35,614 nt of DNA from Physcocola sp002396385 (GTDB taxonomy: Bacteria; Bacteroidota; Bacteroidia; Bacteroidales; Paludibacteraceae): the NCBI GenBank assembly GCA_946535435.1, contig CAMNDM010000039.1:1-35614 (forward strand). Direction: 5' to 3'. The notes beneath the pieces were generated by a model. The model did no database searches, was not told the origin of the DNA, and worked only from the letters and a program-made list of their open reading frames with translations. Each line of letters begins with the position of its first letter. Position 1 is the stretch's first letter. Shown piece after piece: positions 1-8,866 of the stretch. Position numbers and translations under genes: made by a program.

Positions 1-2
1 AA

Positions 3-389
3 TTACTTGACGATCCCGAAATCAGCAAGGCCATCTCCATCGTAGAGCGTGGCGCATATTCCGATGAGCAGCTCGCCACTTACGACAAGTACAGGGACAT
101 GGCCGCTACCGAGAAAGCCCTGATGGACGGCTCTTTTAACAAGGGTCGTGAGGAAGGCGAGGCAATCGGCTTGATAAAAGGACGTGAGGAAGGCGAGGCA
201 ATCGGCTTGGAGAAGGGCGAGGCTATTGGCTTGGAGAAGGGCGAGGCAATCGGCTTGGAGAAAGGAAAAGAAGCGGGTAAATTAGAAGAAAAAATTGACA
301 ACGCCCGAAAAATGAAAGAATGTGGTGTTGATATCAACATCATATCCACCGTCACAGGGTTTTCTGTCGGTGAAATCGAAAAACTCTGA
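3..389 (+). CDS. Rpn-family recombination-promoting nuclease / putative transposase, C-terminal part (5' end outside window)
   Basis: The frame is open from the window edge, so only the last 128 codons are seen; an ATG at 99 is internal, not the start. The C-terminus consists of repeated Gly-Glu-Ala-Ile-Gly-Leu-Glu-Lys units followed by a short helix pair with an 'ECGVDINIISTVTGFSVGEI' type ending. This repeat-plus-HTH-like tail is typical of the Rpn/PD-(D/E)XK transposase-like family, which in characterised members promotes RecA-independent recombination. The catalytic domain would lie upstream and cannot be checked here. A strong terminator follows 20 bases after the stop. Assignment rests on the tail alone, so a related family member is possible. 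Confidence 0.7.
   Translation, partial: LLDDPEISKAISIVERGAYSDEQLATYDKYRDMAATEKALMDGSFNKGREEGEAIGLIKGREEGEAIGLEKGEAIGLEKGEAIGLEKGKEAGKLEEKIDNARKMKECGVDINIISTVTGFSVGEIEKL
150..257 (+). repeat. In-frame 24-nt tandem repeats in the Rpn-family gene
   Basis: A 24-nt unit coding for an 8-residue (E)(K/E)GEAIGL peptide occurs at 150-173, 186-209, 210-233 and 234-257. A 12-nt spacer separates the first two. The copies are nearly identical at DNA level (two carry the same 24 bases exactly), so the array can expand or contract in steps of 8 residues without breaking the frame. Confidence 0.9.
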
Positions 390-408
390 TAAACGCCATA
401 TTAATGGA

Positions 409-440
409 AACAGCTGGCTAAACCGCCAGCTGTTTTTTAT
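409..440 (+). terminator. Rho-independent terminator after the Rpn-family gene
   Basis: Stem AACAGCTGGC (409-418), 6-nt loop, GCCAGCTGTT (425-434), followed by a T-rich run to 438. The 10-bp stem is perfect. Confidence 0.9.
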
Positions 441-646
441 TCTATAGCCGTATTATCACGATAATCGAGCTGGAGGAAGATACAACTTCATTGGATTTTC
501 CACATACGAGTTGTTCCCTGCTTAGTCATTATACGGATTTTTTTGCAGAGAACAGGGCTCCTTAAAAATGGAGACACATCGGACACAACAGACTTATTAT
601 GTTTATTACTTTAGCAGTGGTTCTAAAAAGTGGCAGTATAGTAAAT
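441..646. other. Intergenic stretch with no recognised gene
   Basis: No convincing coding frame. The only structure seen is an imperfect inverted repeat, GTTCCCTGC (513-521) against GCAGAGAAC (545-553), with one mismatch and no T-run. Confidence 0.5.
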
Positions 647-677
647 TTTGAAATGCGTGCAAAAATTCGTACATTTG
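647..677 (+). promoter_or_regulatory. Bacteroidota-type promoter of the ABC-F gene
   Basis: TTTG at 647-650, exactly 19 bases of spacer, then TACATTTG at 670-677. This matches the -33 TTTG / -7 TAnnTTTG consensus of the Bacteroidota primary sigma factor perfectly. The implied transcript starts near 684, leaving about 60 nt of leader before the ATG at 747; the leader contains the 10-bp palindrome ACACTAGTGT (689-698). Confidence 0.8.
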
Positions 678-746
678 CAAAATTTTATACACTAGTGTGT
701 TAGCACACGGACAAATAACAGAAAAACAAACAAGAAAAATATAGGG

Positions 747-2363
747 ATGATCACAGCAACAGACATTGTAGTACAATTCGGTAAACGAGTATTGTTCCAG
801 GATGTAAACCTGAAGTTCACAAAAGGCAACTGCTATGGTATTATTGGTGCCAACGGAGCCGGGAAATCGACCTTTCTAAAGGTTATCAGCGGCGAACTTG
901 CCCCTAACAAGGGAAGCATCAGCATTGGACCGGGCGAACGCCTCTCTGTTTTGGAACAAGACCACTTCAAATACGACGACTGCACGGTAATGGACACCGT
1001 ACTCCGCGGCCACGCCCCTCTTTATGCCGTTATGAAGGAGAAGGACGCTCTCTACGAGAAGGCTGACTTCAGCGACGCAGACGGCATCCGCGCATCGGAA
1101 TTGGAAGAAAAGTTTGCTGAAATGGACGGTTGGAACGCAGAAAGCGACGCAGCCAGCCTGTTGAGCGGGCTAGGTATCAAGGAAGACATCCACTACGAGT
1201 TGATGGGCAACCTCAGCGGTAAGCAGAAGGTGCGTGTATTGTTGGCACAAGCCCTGTTCGGCAAGCCAGACAACCTGCTCCTCGACGAGCCGACCAACGA
1301 CCTGGACTTGGATACCGTTACCTGGTTAGAGAACTACCTTTCTGAATTCGAGAACACCGTGCTGGTTATTTCGCACGACCGCCACTTCCTCGATGCCGTG
1401 AGCACACACACCGTCGACATCGACTATAACAAGATCACCCTCTACGCCGGCAACTACAGCTTCTGGTACGAATCGAGCCAGTTGGCACTCCGCCAGCAGG
1501 CCCAGCAGAACAAGAAGGCCGAAGAGAAAAAGAAGGAACTCTTGGAGTTCATCCAGCGCTTCAGCGCCAATGTTGCCAAGTCAAAACAGACCACCAGCCG
1601 TAAGAAGATGTTGGAAAAGCTTAATATTGAAGAAATCCAGCCTTCAACCCGTAAGTATCCTGGCATCATCTTCACGCAAGACCGCGACCCAGGAAACGTT
1701 ATTCTAGAGGTTAAGGGCTTGAGCAAGAGTATCGGTAACGATGTACTTTTCAAGGATGTGACTTTCAATGTTGAGAAAGACGACAAAGTGGTCTTCCTTT
1801 CACACGACCCTCGTGCTATGACCGCCTTCTTCCAAATCATCAACGACGAGGAGAAAGCAGACGAAGGCACATTCTCGTGGGGAGTAACCATCACCACCTC
1901 GTACCTTCCGCTCGACAACTCGAAGTACTTCACCAACGATATGAGCCTTTTGGACTGGCTGACCCAGTACTCGCCCGACACCCACGAGACATTCGTGCGC
2001 GGCTTCTTGGGACGTATGCTGTTCCAGGGCGAGGAAATCTACAAGAAAGCGAGTGTATGCTCGGGTGGCGAAAAGATGCGCTGCATGATTTCGAAGATGA
2101 TGATGAAGAATGCGAACTGCCTCATCCTCGACTCACCAACCAACCACTTGGACTTGGAGTCCATCCAAGCCTTCAACAACTCGTTGAAGACGTTCAAGGG
2201 CAACATCCTCTTCACCAGCCACGACCACGAGTTCATCCAGACCGTCTGCAACCGTGTGATAGAGCTGACTCCTAACGGAATAATAGACAAGCGCATGGAC
2301 TACGACGACTACATTACCGACGAGAATGTAGCCGCCCTGCGTGAAAAACTATACGCCAAATAA
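747..2363 (+). CDS. ABC-F family ATP-binding protein with a degenerate second ATPase domain
   Basis: Soluble protein of 538 residues with two ABC domains and no membrane segments. ABC-F proteins act on ribosomes, mostly as translation factors or antibiotic-protection proteins. NBD1 has an intact Walker A (GANGAGKST, residues 34-42) and Walker B with catalytic Glu (LLLDEPTND, E181); its signature reads LSGKQ (156-160) rather than LSGGQ. The charged linker around residues 245-310 (KKAEEKKKELLEF...) matches the P-site tRNA-interaction-motif position. NBD2 has lost the P-loop: LSHDPRAMT stands at about 351-359. Its Walker B is LILDSPTNHLD, with Ser463 in place of the catalytic Glu, yet its signature CSGGEK is good. 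From memory, related Bacteroidota YbiT-like proteins share this asymmetry, so it is probably a lineage trait. It begins a + strand block followed closely by the GldB-like gene. Confidence 0.9.
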   Translation: MITATDIVVQFGKRVLFQDVNLKFTKGNCYGIIGANGAGKSTFLKVISGELAPNKGSISIGPGERLSVLEQDHFKYDDCTVMDTVLRGHAPLYAVMKEKDALYEKADFSDADGIRASELEEKFAEMDGWNAESDAASLLSGLGIKEDIHYELMGNLSGKQKVRVLLAQALFGKPDNLLLDEPTNDLDLDTVTWLENYLSEFENTVLVISHDRHFLDAVSTHTVDIDYNKITLYAGNYSFWYESSQLALRQQAQQNKKAEEKKKELLEFIQRFSANVAKSKQTTSRKKMLEKLNIEEIQPSTRKYPGIIFTQDRDPGNVILEVKGLSKSIGNDVLFKDVTFNVEKDDKVVFLSHDPRAMTAFFQIINDEEKADEGTFSWGVTITTSYLPLDNSKYFTNDMSLLDWLTQYSPDTHETFVRGFLGRMLFQGEEIYKKASVCSGGEKMRCMISKMMMKNANCLILDSPTNHLDLESIQAFNNSLKTFKGNILFTSHDHEFIQTVCNRVIELTPNGIIDKRMDYDDYITDENVAALREKLYAK

Positions 2364-2384
2364 AGAGATATGGGGAGCACCCTG

Positions 2385-3512
2385 ATGAAAAGAAATAACG
2401 GAAAACGCCTTGCAGCCCTGGCAAATATTGCCATGGGCTTCTTGGCATTAGCGCTAGGCAGTTGCAGTAAAAGCGACAACCGCTTCGCCAACCAGGAAAT
2501 AGCCGACGACCCGTCGTTCAAGCCCTACTCTATTGTCCGCTTCGACAAAGAGGTGATGAGCCTCGACCCGAACAAGGTAGAGGAAGGAATGACCGCGCTG
2601 GAGCAGAAATACGGTGAGTTGTTCGACATGTATCTGCAGAAAGGGGTTGAAGTAGGTCCGGCCACTACGCCCGTCAAAGGCGACAGCAACAAGTGGGTGG
2701 TCAACACCGAGACCGCCAAGGTCTTGAAAGAGCAAATACTGACCCACAAAGGCTACCAGAGTTTCTTCCATGCCGAAGACTCGGTGTTTGCCAACGGGTT
2801 GGATAGCGAGATGCAAGACCTGACCAATGCCATGCAGCGCTTCCATACCTTCTTCCCCGAAAAGGGACTGCCCACCAACATACTGGCTATGTTCAGCTGT
2901 TTCGGTCCGAAGATGGCAGTAGGCGACCACGACGAGCTGATGATCTCGCTCGAGTACTACATAGGGTCCGACTACCCCTACTACCGGATGGTGGACGGCA
3001 TAAACGAATACGACGCCATCAACCTGAGCCGCGACATGCTGGTAAGAGACATGGTGCTGGGCTGGGCCTACTATTGTTTTCCGTCGCCAAACGACGGCAA
3101 CGGACGCCTGCTTGACGAGATGCTCTACCAAGGCAAACTGCTCTACATTGTGGAGGCTTGCATGCCGAAAGAGAAACCGGAAAAACTGATGGGATACACT
3201 AAAGACCAGTGGGAATGGAGTGTGAAAAACGAAGGCAACATGTGGAACAAGATTAAAGACATGAACCACCTTTACACCTACGACCACCTGACCATCTCGA
3301 AATACATCAATCCGGCACCGCACACCGTTTTCTTTCCCTTCAACGAAGCAGATTCCAAAACACCCGAAGCGCCGGGTAAAGGCGGCATCTGGCTGGGTTG
3401 GCGCATAATAGCCAGCTATATGGAGAACAACAAGAAAGCGACGCTTGCCGACCTGATGGCCGAGACCAACAGCCAAAAATTGCTGGAAGAATCGGGTTAC
3501 AACCCTAAATAA
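2385..3512 (+). CDS. gldB: GldB-like lipoprotein
   Basis: Start chosen at the ATG at 2385, which gives a compact signal sequence (MKRNNGKRLAALANIAMG...) ending in the lipobox LGSC; an upstream in-frame ATG at 2370 only adds five residues. The mature protein would be a lipid-anchored envelope protein of about 350 residues. Conserved GldB features are an early IVRFD..V segment, FFPEKGLPTNILAMF, ISLEYYIGSDYPYY, a GKLLYIVEACMP stretch, GYTKDQWEW..NE..MW and a late NPAP plus GIWLGWRII region. In gliding Flavobacteriia GldB is needed for motility; in Bacteroidales homologues occur without gliding, so the role here is unknown. It starts 21 bases after the ABC-F stop and is probably cotranscribed with it. 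Confidence 0.75.
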   Translation: MKRNNGKRLAALANIAMGFLALALGSCSKSDNRFANQEIADDPSFKPYSIVRFDKEVMSLDPNKVEEGMTALEQKYGELFDMYLQKGVEVGPATTPVKGDSNKWVVNTETAKVLKEQILTHKGYQSFFHAEDSVFANGLDSEMQDLTNAMQRFHTFFPEKGLPTNILAMFSCFGPKMAVGDHDELMISLEYYIGSDYPYYRMVDGINEYDAINLSRDMLVRDMVLGWAYYCFPSPNDGNGRLLDEMLYQGKLLYIVEACMPKEKPEKLMGYTKDQWEWSVKNEGNMWNKIKDMNHLYTYDHLTISKYINPAPHTVFFPFNEADSKTPEAPGKGGIWLGWRIIASYMENNKKATLADLMAETNSQKLLEESGYNPK

Positions 3513-3569
3513 ACAATTCAAACAAACAACGACGACTACAGGGCTCGTTAAAGGCCCGACAAAACATCT

Positions 3570-5972
3570 ATGATGCACGAAGAAACAACAGGAATCATAT
3601 CAATAAGCGGAGATGCCGACGAGAGCTACAAGTTTGAGGAAGGCGATGGCGAGAACATGCCCATACTTCCCCTCCGCAACATGGTACTCTTTCCCGGCGT
3701 GATAATGCCCGTGGCGCTTGGTCGCAAGAAGTCGCTGAACGCCGTCAGATACTGCCACAAGAAGAACGCCCCTATAGGCGTATTCGCACAGAAAGACGCC
3801 AAAGTGGAAGACCCGAGCATTAACGACCTCAACACCAACGGCACAATGGCCGTGGTGCTGAAGATACTGGAGATGCCCGACGGCACCTCGAGCGCCATTA
3901 TGCAGGGGAAAGCCCGCATCGGCCTGCTGTCGTTAGACAACAGCGAACCTTTTGTAAGGGGCAACGTAGAGTTGAGGGAAGAAGAGAAGGCCAGCAACAC
4001 CGACCCCGAGTTCAAAGCCTTGCAGAACAGCATAAAGGAGAACGCCATAAAGTTGGTGAAAAGCGGGGGCAACGTGCCCCCCGAGGCTTCATTCGCCATC
4101 AGCAACATAGAAGGCACCCGCCAACTCATCAACTTCATCAGTGCCAACCTCAATTTCAGCCTGAAAGACAAGCAGATGCTACTTGACGAAGACAACATGA
4201 AGGCACGCGCCTTCAAACTGCTGGGACTGCTGAACGAAGAACTGAAAATGCTGGAGTTGAAAATGGAAATCCAGAGCAAGACCCAGAACGGCATTGAGAA
4301 ACAGCAACGCGAATACTTCCTGCACCAACAGATAAAGACCATACAAGACGAACTGGGCGACAGCGACGATGTGAGCCAAGACTTCGAGAACTTCAAACAG
4401 CGCGCTAGCGAGAAGAAGTGGAGCGAAGCCGTTGCCGATGTCTTCGACAAGGAGTTGAAGAAGCTGAAGCGCCTCTCGCCACACTCGCCAGAATATGGTG
4501 TCCAGGCCAACTACCTCGACACCCTCGTCAACCTGCCATGGGGCGAATACAGCAAAGACAGCATCAACCTGAAAAAGGCGCAAAAGATACTGAACCGTGA
4601 CCATTACGGTATGGACCAGGTAAAAGACCGCATATTGGAGCACCTGGCCGTCTTGAAACTGAAAAACGACATGAAGTCGCCTATCATCTGCCTTTACGGC
4701 CCTCCGGGCGTGGGTAAGACCTCGCTGGGCAAATCGATCGCCGAAGCGCTGAACCGCAAATACGTACGCATCTCGTTGGGTGGACTGCACGACGAGAGCG
4801 AGATACGCGGACACCGCCGCACCTACATCGGTGCGATGCCAGGGCGTATTGTACAGAGCCTGCAAAAAGCTGGGACCTCGAACCCCGTCTTCATCCTCGA
4901 CGAGATAGACAAGGTGGCGAAAGACTTCAAGGGAGACCCTGAGGCCGCCCTGCTGGAAGTGCTCGACCCTGAGCAGAACAACACATTCCACGACAACTTC
5001 CTCGACGTAGACTACGACCTGAGCAAGGTGATGTTCATTGCCACCGCCAACGATGTGGGCGCCATTTCGAAACCACTGCTCGACCGTATGGAACTGATTG
5101 AAATAAGCGGCTACATACAGGAAGAGAAAGTAGAGATTGCCCAGCAGCACCTGGTACCGAAAGAAATGAAGGAGGTGGGCCTCAACCCCGAGCAGGTAAA
5201 GATCGGCAAAGACACCATCAACTACATCATAGAACACTACACCCGCGAGAGTGGCGTGCGCGAGCTCGACAAGCAGATTACCAAGGTTCTGCGCAAGACG
5301 GCCAAGAAAGTGGTGTTGAAAGAGGAATTCGACCCAGAAATAGGGGTTAGCGACCTAAAAGAACTGCTGGGCAACGAACGCTTCACGCGCGAGATATACG
5401 AAGGCAACGAGTACGCCGGTGTGGTTACCGGTCTGGCATGGACGAGCGTGGGCGGAGAAATTCTGTTCATCGAGACCAGCCTGAGCAAGAGCAAGCAAGG
5501 CAAACTGACCATGACCGGCAACCTGGGCAACGTGATGAAGGAAAGTGCCATGATTGCCATGGAATACCTGAAGGCCCATGCCGACCAATACGGGCTCGAC
5601 AGCGAGGTGTTTGAAACCACCGACGTGCACATGCACGTGCCGGAAGGCGCCACGCCAAAAGACGGTCCGTCGGCTGGCATCACCATACTGACCTCGCTGA
5701 CCTCGGCATTCACCCACCGCAAGGTGCGCAAAAATCTGGCCATGACCGGCGAGATTACCCTGCGTGGCAAAGTGCTGCCTGTTGGCGGCATAAAGGAGAA
5801 AATTCTTGCCGCAAAACGTGCCGGCATAAAAGAGATTGTAATGTGCAAGGTGAACCAGAAAGACGTGGAAGAGATTAAACCCGTCTACCTGAAAGGGCTC
5901 TCGTTCCACTATGTGGAAGACGCCAGCGAGGTGCTCGACTACGCCCTGTTGAGCGAAAAAAGCACAAAATAA
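3570..5972 (+). CDS. lon: ATP-dependent Lon protease
   Basis: Cytoplasmic hexameric AAA+ serine protease that degrades misfolded and some regulatory proteins. At 800 residues it is the usual LonA length. Order of domains: N-terminal substrate-binding LON domain starting at LPLRNMVLFPGVIMPV (about residues 31-230), coiled-coil helical linker (about 230-340), AAA+ module with Walker A GPPGVGKT (377-384) and Walker B VFILDEIDK, then the protease domain with catalytic Ser701 in KDGPSAG and Lys744 in GGIKEK. The spacing of 43 residues between the dyad members equals that in E. coli Lon. Tandem ATGs at 3570 and 3573 make the exact start ambiguous by one residue. It lies 57 bases after the GldB-like gene; I see no heat-shock operator in that gap. 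Confidence 0.97.
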   Translation: MMHEETTGIISISGDADESYKFEEGDGENMPILPLRNMVLFPGVIMPVALGRKKSLNAVRYCHKKNAPIGVFAQKDAKVEDPSINDLNTNGTMAVVLKILEMPDGTSSAIMQGKARIGLLSLDNSEPFVRGNVELREEEKASNTDPEFKALQNSIKENAIKLVKSGGNVPPEASFAISNIEGTRQLINFISANLNFSLKDKQMLLDEDNMKARAFKLLGLLNEELKMLELKMEIQSKTQNGIEKQQREYFLHQQIKTIQDELGDSDDVSQDFENFKQRASEKKWSEAVADVFDKELKKLKRLSPHSPEYGVQANYLDTLVNLPWGEYSKDSINLKKAQKILNRDHYGMDQVKDRILEHLAVLKLKNDMKSPIICLYGPPGVGKTSLGKSIAEALNRKYVRISLGGLHDESEIRGHRRTYIGAMPGRIVQSLQKAGTSNPVFILDEIDKVAKDFKGDPEAALLEVLDPEQNNTFHDNFLDVDYDLSKVMFIATANDVGAISKPLLDRMELIEISGYIQEEKVEIAQQHLVPKEMKEVGLNPEQVKIGKDTINYIIEHYTRESGVRELDKQITKVLRKTAKKVVLKEEFDPEIGVSDLKELLGNERFTREIYEGNEYAGVVTGLAWTSVGGEILFIETSLSKSKQGKLTMTGNLGNVMKESAMIAMEYLKAHADQYGLDSEVFETTDVHMHVPEGATPKDGPSAGITILTSLTSAFTHRKVRKNLAMTGEITLRGKVLPVGGIKEKILAAKRAGIKEIVMCKVNQKDVEEIKPVYLKGLSFHYVEDASEVLDYALLSEKSTK

Positions 5973-6013
5973 GCGCCGACAGCCCCGATTTTTCCCAGAA
6001 AAAGGGTCAACGG

Positions 6014-6045
6014 TGCGCCATATAGCGCAAAAAAAGGTATCTTTG
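6014..6045 (+). promoter_or_regulatory. Possible glnS promoter overlapping an inverted repeat
   Basis: TATCTTTG at 6038-6045 fits the Bacteroidota -7 element, but no TTTG sits at the expected distance upstream. The position of the missing -33 box is occupied by the hairpin TGCGC-CATATA-GCGCA (6014-6029), itself nested inside GGTCAA (6005-6010) / TTGACC (6043-6048). The implied leader to the ATG at 6123 is about 70 nt. Confidence 0.4.
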
Positions 6046-6122
6046 ACCTACTAAAAGCGCAAACATCCGACGAAACGCCGGGAACAACATAAACAGACAA
6101 AAAAAGGATTTGTTTTAACAAT

Positions 6123-7823
6123 ATGGAAGAGAAGAAAGAAGAGAATGAAGTACAGGGACTGAACTTCATTGAAGCCGAAGTGGCGAAAGACTTGGAAGAA
6201 GGCCGCAACAATGGCCGTATACAGACACGTTTCCCGCCAGAACCTAACGGCTACCTCCATATCGGTCATGCCAAAGCCATCTGTATGGACTTCGGCATCG
6301 CCAAAAAATTTAACGGCACCTGCAACCTCCGTTTCGACGACACCAATCCGGTGAAGGAAGACGTTGAGTACGTCGACAGCATTAAGGAAGACATCCAGTG
6401 GTTGGGCTACCAGTGGAAGAACGTCTACTATGCGTCAGACTACTTCCAGCAGCTCTACGACCTGGCCATCCGCTTCATTAAGGAAGGCAAGGCCTATGTA
6501 GACGAACAAAGTGCCGAGCAGATTGCCGCCCAGAAGGGTTCGCCTACCGTACCGGGCACCAACAGTCCGTACCGCGACCGCAGTGTTGAGGAGAACCTGA
6601 AACTCTTCCAAGACATGACCGACGGCAAGGTGGAAGACGGCAAAATGGTGCTGCGTGCCAAAATAGACATGGCATCGCCAAACATGCACTTCCGCGACCC
6701 TATTATGTACCGCATCATCACCACCCACCCACACCACCGTACCGGCTGGAAGTGGAAGGTGTACCCGATGTATGACTTCGCCCACGGCCAGAGCGACTAT
6801 TTCGAGGGGGTAACCCACTCGCTCTGCACCCTTGAGTTCGAGGTTCACCGTCCGCTCTACGACTGGTTCATCGACCAGTTCGCCGACAGCGACTACCGCC
6901 CTAAACAGCGCGAGTTCAACCGCTTGAACCTTACCTACACCGTTATGAGCAAACGTAAGATGCTTCAGTTGGTGAAGGAAGGCCTTGTTCGTGGTTGGGA
7001 CGACCCCCGCATGCCGACTATCTGCGGTTTGCGCCGCCGCGGCTACACTCCTGAAAGTATTCACGACTTCGTATACAACAAGATCGGTTTCACCAAATAC
7101 GTCGGTCTTATCGACATGAGTGTGCTGGAAAGCTGCATCCGCGAGGATTTGAACAAACGCGCCAACCGAGTTTGCGGAGTCATCAATCCAGTTAAACTGG
7201 TGCTTACCAACTACCCAGACGACCAGGAAGAGACCGTACAGATGGAGAACAACCAGGAAGACGAGAACGCCGGTATGCGTGACGTTCCTTTCAGCAAGGA
7301 ATGCTGGATTGAGCGCGACGACTTTATGGAAGAGGCTCCTAAGAAGTACTTCCGCCTTACCCCTGGCAACGAAGTCCGCCTGAAGGGAGCGTATATTGTA
7401 AAATGCACCGGTTGCAAGAAAGACGAGAATGGCAACGTGGTTGAGGTGTACGCCGAATACGACCCATTGAGCAAGAGCGGCAGCGGCACACCCGAAAGTA
7501 ACCGCAAAATTAAGGGTACCATTCACTGGGTTAGCGTTAAGCACGCCCTTGAAGCAGAAGTACGCCTTTACGACCGCTTGTTCAGCTGCGAAAATCCGGG
7601 TGAGGACAAGGAACGCGACTTCCACGAGATGTTGAACCCAGATTCATTGAAGATTGTAAAGGCTTATGTAGAGCCATCGCTAGCCAACGCGAAGCCACTG
7701 GAACACTACCAGTTCCAACGCATCGGCTACTTCAATGTAGACCCCGACAGCAAACCAGGCGCACTGGTCTTCAACCGCACCGTTGGTTTGAAAGACAGCT
7801 GGGCTAAAATTGCAAACAAGTAA
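6123..7823 (+). CDS. glnS: Glutaminyl-tRNA synthetase
   Basis: Charges tRNA-Gln with glutamine in the cytoplasm; its presence means this organism uses direct glutaminylation. Class I synthetase of 566 residues. The HIGH motif is PPEPNGYLHIGHAK (about residues 39-52) and the KMSKS motif appears as VMSKRK (MSK at 275-277), both standard for GlnRS. The C-terminal anticodon-binding beta barrels follow (from about residue 345), with a Cys pair in KCTGCKK around residue 428. The upstream gap to lon is 150 bases. A strong symmetric terminator begins 12 bases after the stop. Confidence 0.97.
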   Translation: MEEKKEENEVQGLNFIEAEVAKDLEEGRNNGRIQTRFPPEPNGYLHIGHAKAICMDFGIAKKFNGTCNLRFDDTNPVKEDVEYVDSIKEDIQWLGYQWKNVYYASDYFQQLYDLAIRFIKEGKAYVDEQSAEQIAAQKGSPTVPGTNSPYRDRSVEENLKLFQDMTDGKVEDGKMVLRAKIDMASPNMHFRDPIMYRIITTHPHHRTGWKWKVYPMYDFAHGQSDYFEGVTHSLCTLEFEVHRPLYDWFIDQFADSDYRPKQREFNRLNLTYTVMSKRKMLQLVKEGLVRGWDDPRMPTICGLRRRGYTPESIHDFVYNKIGFTKYVGLIDMSVLESCIREDLNKRANRVCGVINPVKLVLTNYPDDQEETVQMENNQEDENAGMRDVPFSKECWIERDDFMEEAPKKYFRLTPGNEVRLKGAYIVKCTGCKKDENGNVVEVYAEYDPLSKSGSGTPESNRKIKGTIHWVSVKHALEAEVRLYDRLFSCENPGEDKERDFHEMLNPDSLKIVKAYVEPSLANAKPLEHYQFQRIGYFNVDPDSKPGALVFNRTVGLKDSWAKIANK

Positions 7824-7835
7824 ACAAACAACATA

Positions 7836-7879
7836 CCCAAAAAGAAAGGCGCATCAGAAGATGCGCCTTTCTTTTTGGG
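7836..7879. terminator. Strong bidirectional terminator between glnS and the DjlA-like gene
   Basis: A perfect 20-bp stem (7836-7855 against 7860-7879) with a 4-nt loop AGAA. A CCCAAAAAGAAAGG arm gives an A-run on one side and TTTCTTTTTGGG on the other, so it should stop transcription from both directions. Confidence 0.93.
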
Positions 7880-7976
7880 TAGTATCCTCCTCACCGCCAA
7901 GCTTGCCACCAATCGGATTGATGAGTTTACAACTGTCGTTGCCATTCAGGAATACGCGTAGTTTAGCAGCTTCATA

Positions 7977-8813
7977 TCAACCAATTAATAAATTGTAAGC
8001 AGCGTTAATCTCCTTGAACTTTTCGGAGAGGATGTTCTTCAAATTCTCGTCTTGCACAGTATCGGGATGATATTTTTTTGCCAAGCGTCGGAAAGCGGAC
8101 TGCACATCGGCCTTAGAGGCACCCGTTCCCAAGCCCAGCACCCTGAAGGCGTTGGCCGTCCGCCCTTCTTGAGAGTTCGTCCCAACCGCCAGTTCAGAAG
8201 AGGCAGAGGCTGTACCCGACGAACCAGCACTGGCACCACAGGAATAAAAAAAGCTATACTTCCGTGAAAGGTAATCAATGTCATCCTGTTCCAATCCAAG
8301 CCTGTCCATAATGTCGCACAACAGGCACCACTCTTCCTTACAGATGTTTTGCGAGATGCGGGCAACATCGAAAAGGAATTCGGTAAGAGCGAGGCATTCG
8401 GCGTAAGAGAGCGTTTCTCTCAACCATAAACAACTCTGCTTGACAAACTTGTCGTTATTGATTTTCAATGCAATTTTGAGTAAGCGGGCAATCTCCTTAG
8501 CATCTTTTTCATAGTGTTGCTTAATGTAACCGAGCACTAGTTCCACCTCTTTCCCGTCGACAACGCGGTCAGACTTCAGCAACAACGCCACAAGACCAGC
8601 AAGAGCATGGTTTCGACGAGGACTCAAAATTTTCTCCCGTTCAGCCGCTTCCTTAGCCGCTTTCTCTGCTGCTTCCTTAGCCGCTTGTTCGTCCTCTAAT
8701 TTGGCTTGTTCTTTAGCATTAACAGATCCCTTATAATTTTGAAAAGACATTAGAATAGTGGAATAGACCGCCACTACGAAAATCAAGAGGATAAGAAAGA
8801 TAAAAAACACCAT
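7977..8813 (-). CDS. Membrane-anchored TerB-like/J-domain protein (DjlA-like co-chaperone)
   Basis: 278 residues in the order N-terminal membrane helix (MVFFIFLILLIFVVAVYSTI), an Ala/Glu/Lys-rich helix (about 32-65), a TerB-like all-helical domain (about 68-175), a Ser/Ala linker, and a C-terminal J domain (about 212-278) starting AFRVLGL and containing the HPD motif in KKYHPDT. This is the DjlA architecture: the membrane anchor and TerB domain position a J domain that stimulates DnaK ATPase at the inner face of the cytoplasmic membrane. It stands alone, convergent with glnS. After the TGA the same frame stays open for 40 codons (see findings). Confidence 0.85.
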   Translation of the reverse strand: MVFFIFLILLIFVVAVYSTILMSFQNYKGSVNAKEQAKLEDEQAAKEAAEKAAKEAAEREKILSPRRNHALAGLVALLLKSDRVVDGKEVELVLGYIKQHYEKDAKEIARLLKIALKINNDKFVKQSCLWLRETLSYAECLALTEFLFDVARISQNICKEEWCLLCDIMDRLGLEQDDIDYLSRKYSFFYSCGASAGSSGTASASSELAVGTNSQEGRTANAFRVLGLGTGASKADVQSAFRRLAKKYHPDTVQDENLKNILSEKFKEINAAYNLLIG

Positions 8814-8858
8814 ACAACTAAATGGGAATTGTTCAACAAGAATAAAAATAGGTTACGG

Positions 8859-8866
8859 CAAATTTA
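8859..8866 (-). promoter_or_regulatory. Possible -7 element for the DjlA-like gene
   Basis: On the minus strand this reads TAAATTTG, a perfect TAnnTTTG, 46 bases upstream of the start codon. No TTTG is found 19-21 bases further upstream, so only half of the promoter is recognisable. Confidence 0.4.

Noticed and set aside
513..553. Inverted repeat before the ABC-F gene as terminator or riboswitch
   Set aside because: Mismatch in a 9-bp stem, 23-nt loop, no T-run and it lies upstream of the mapped promoter pattern.
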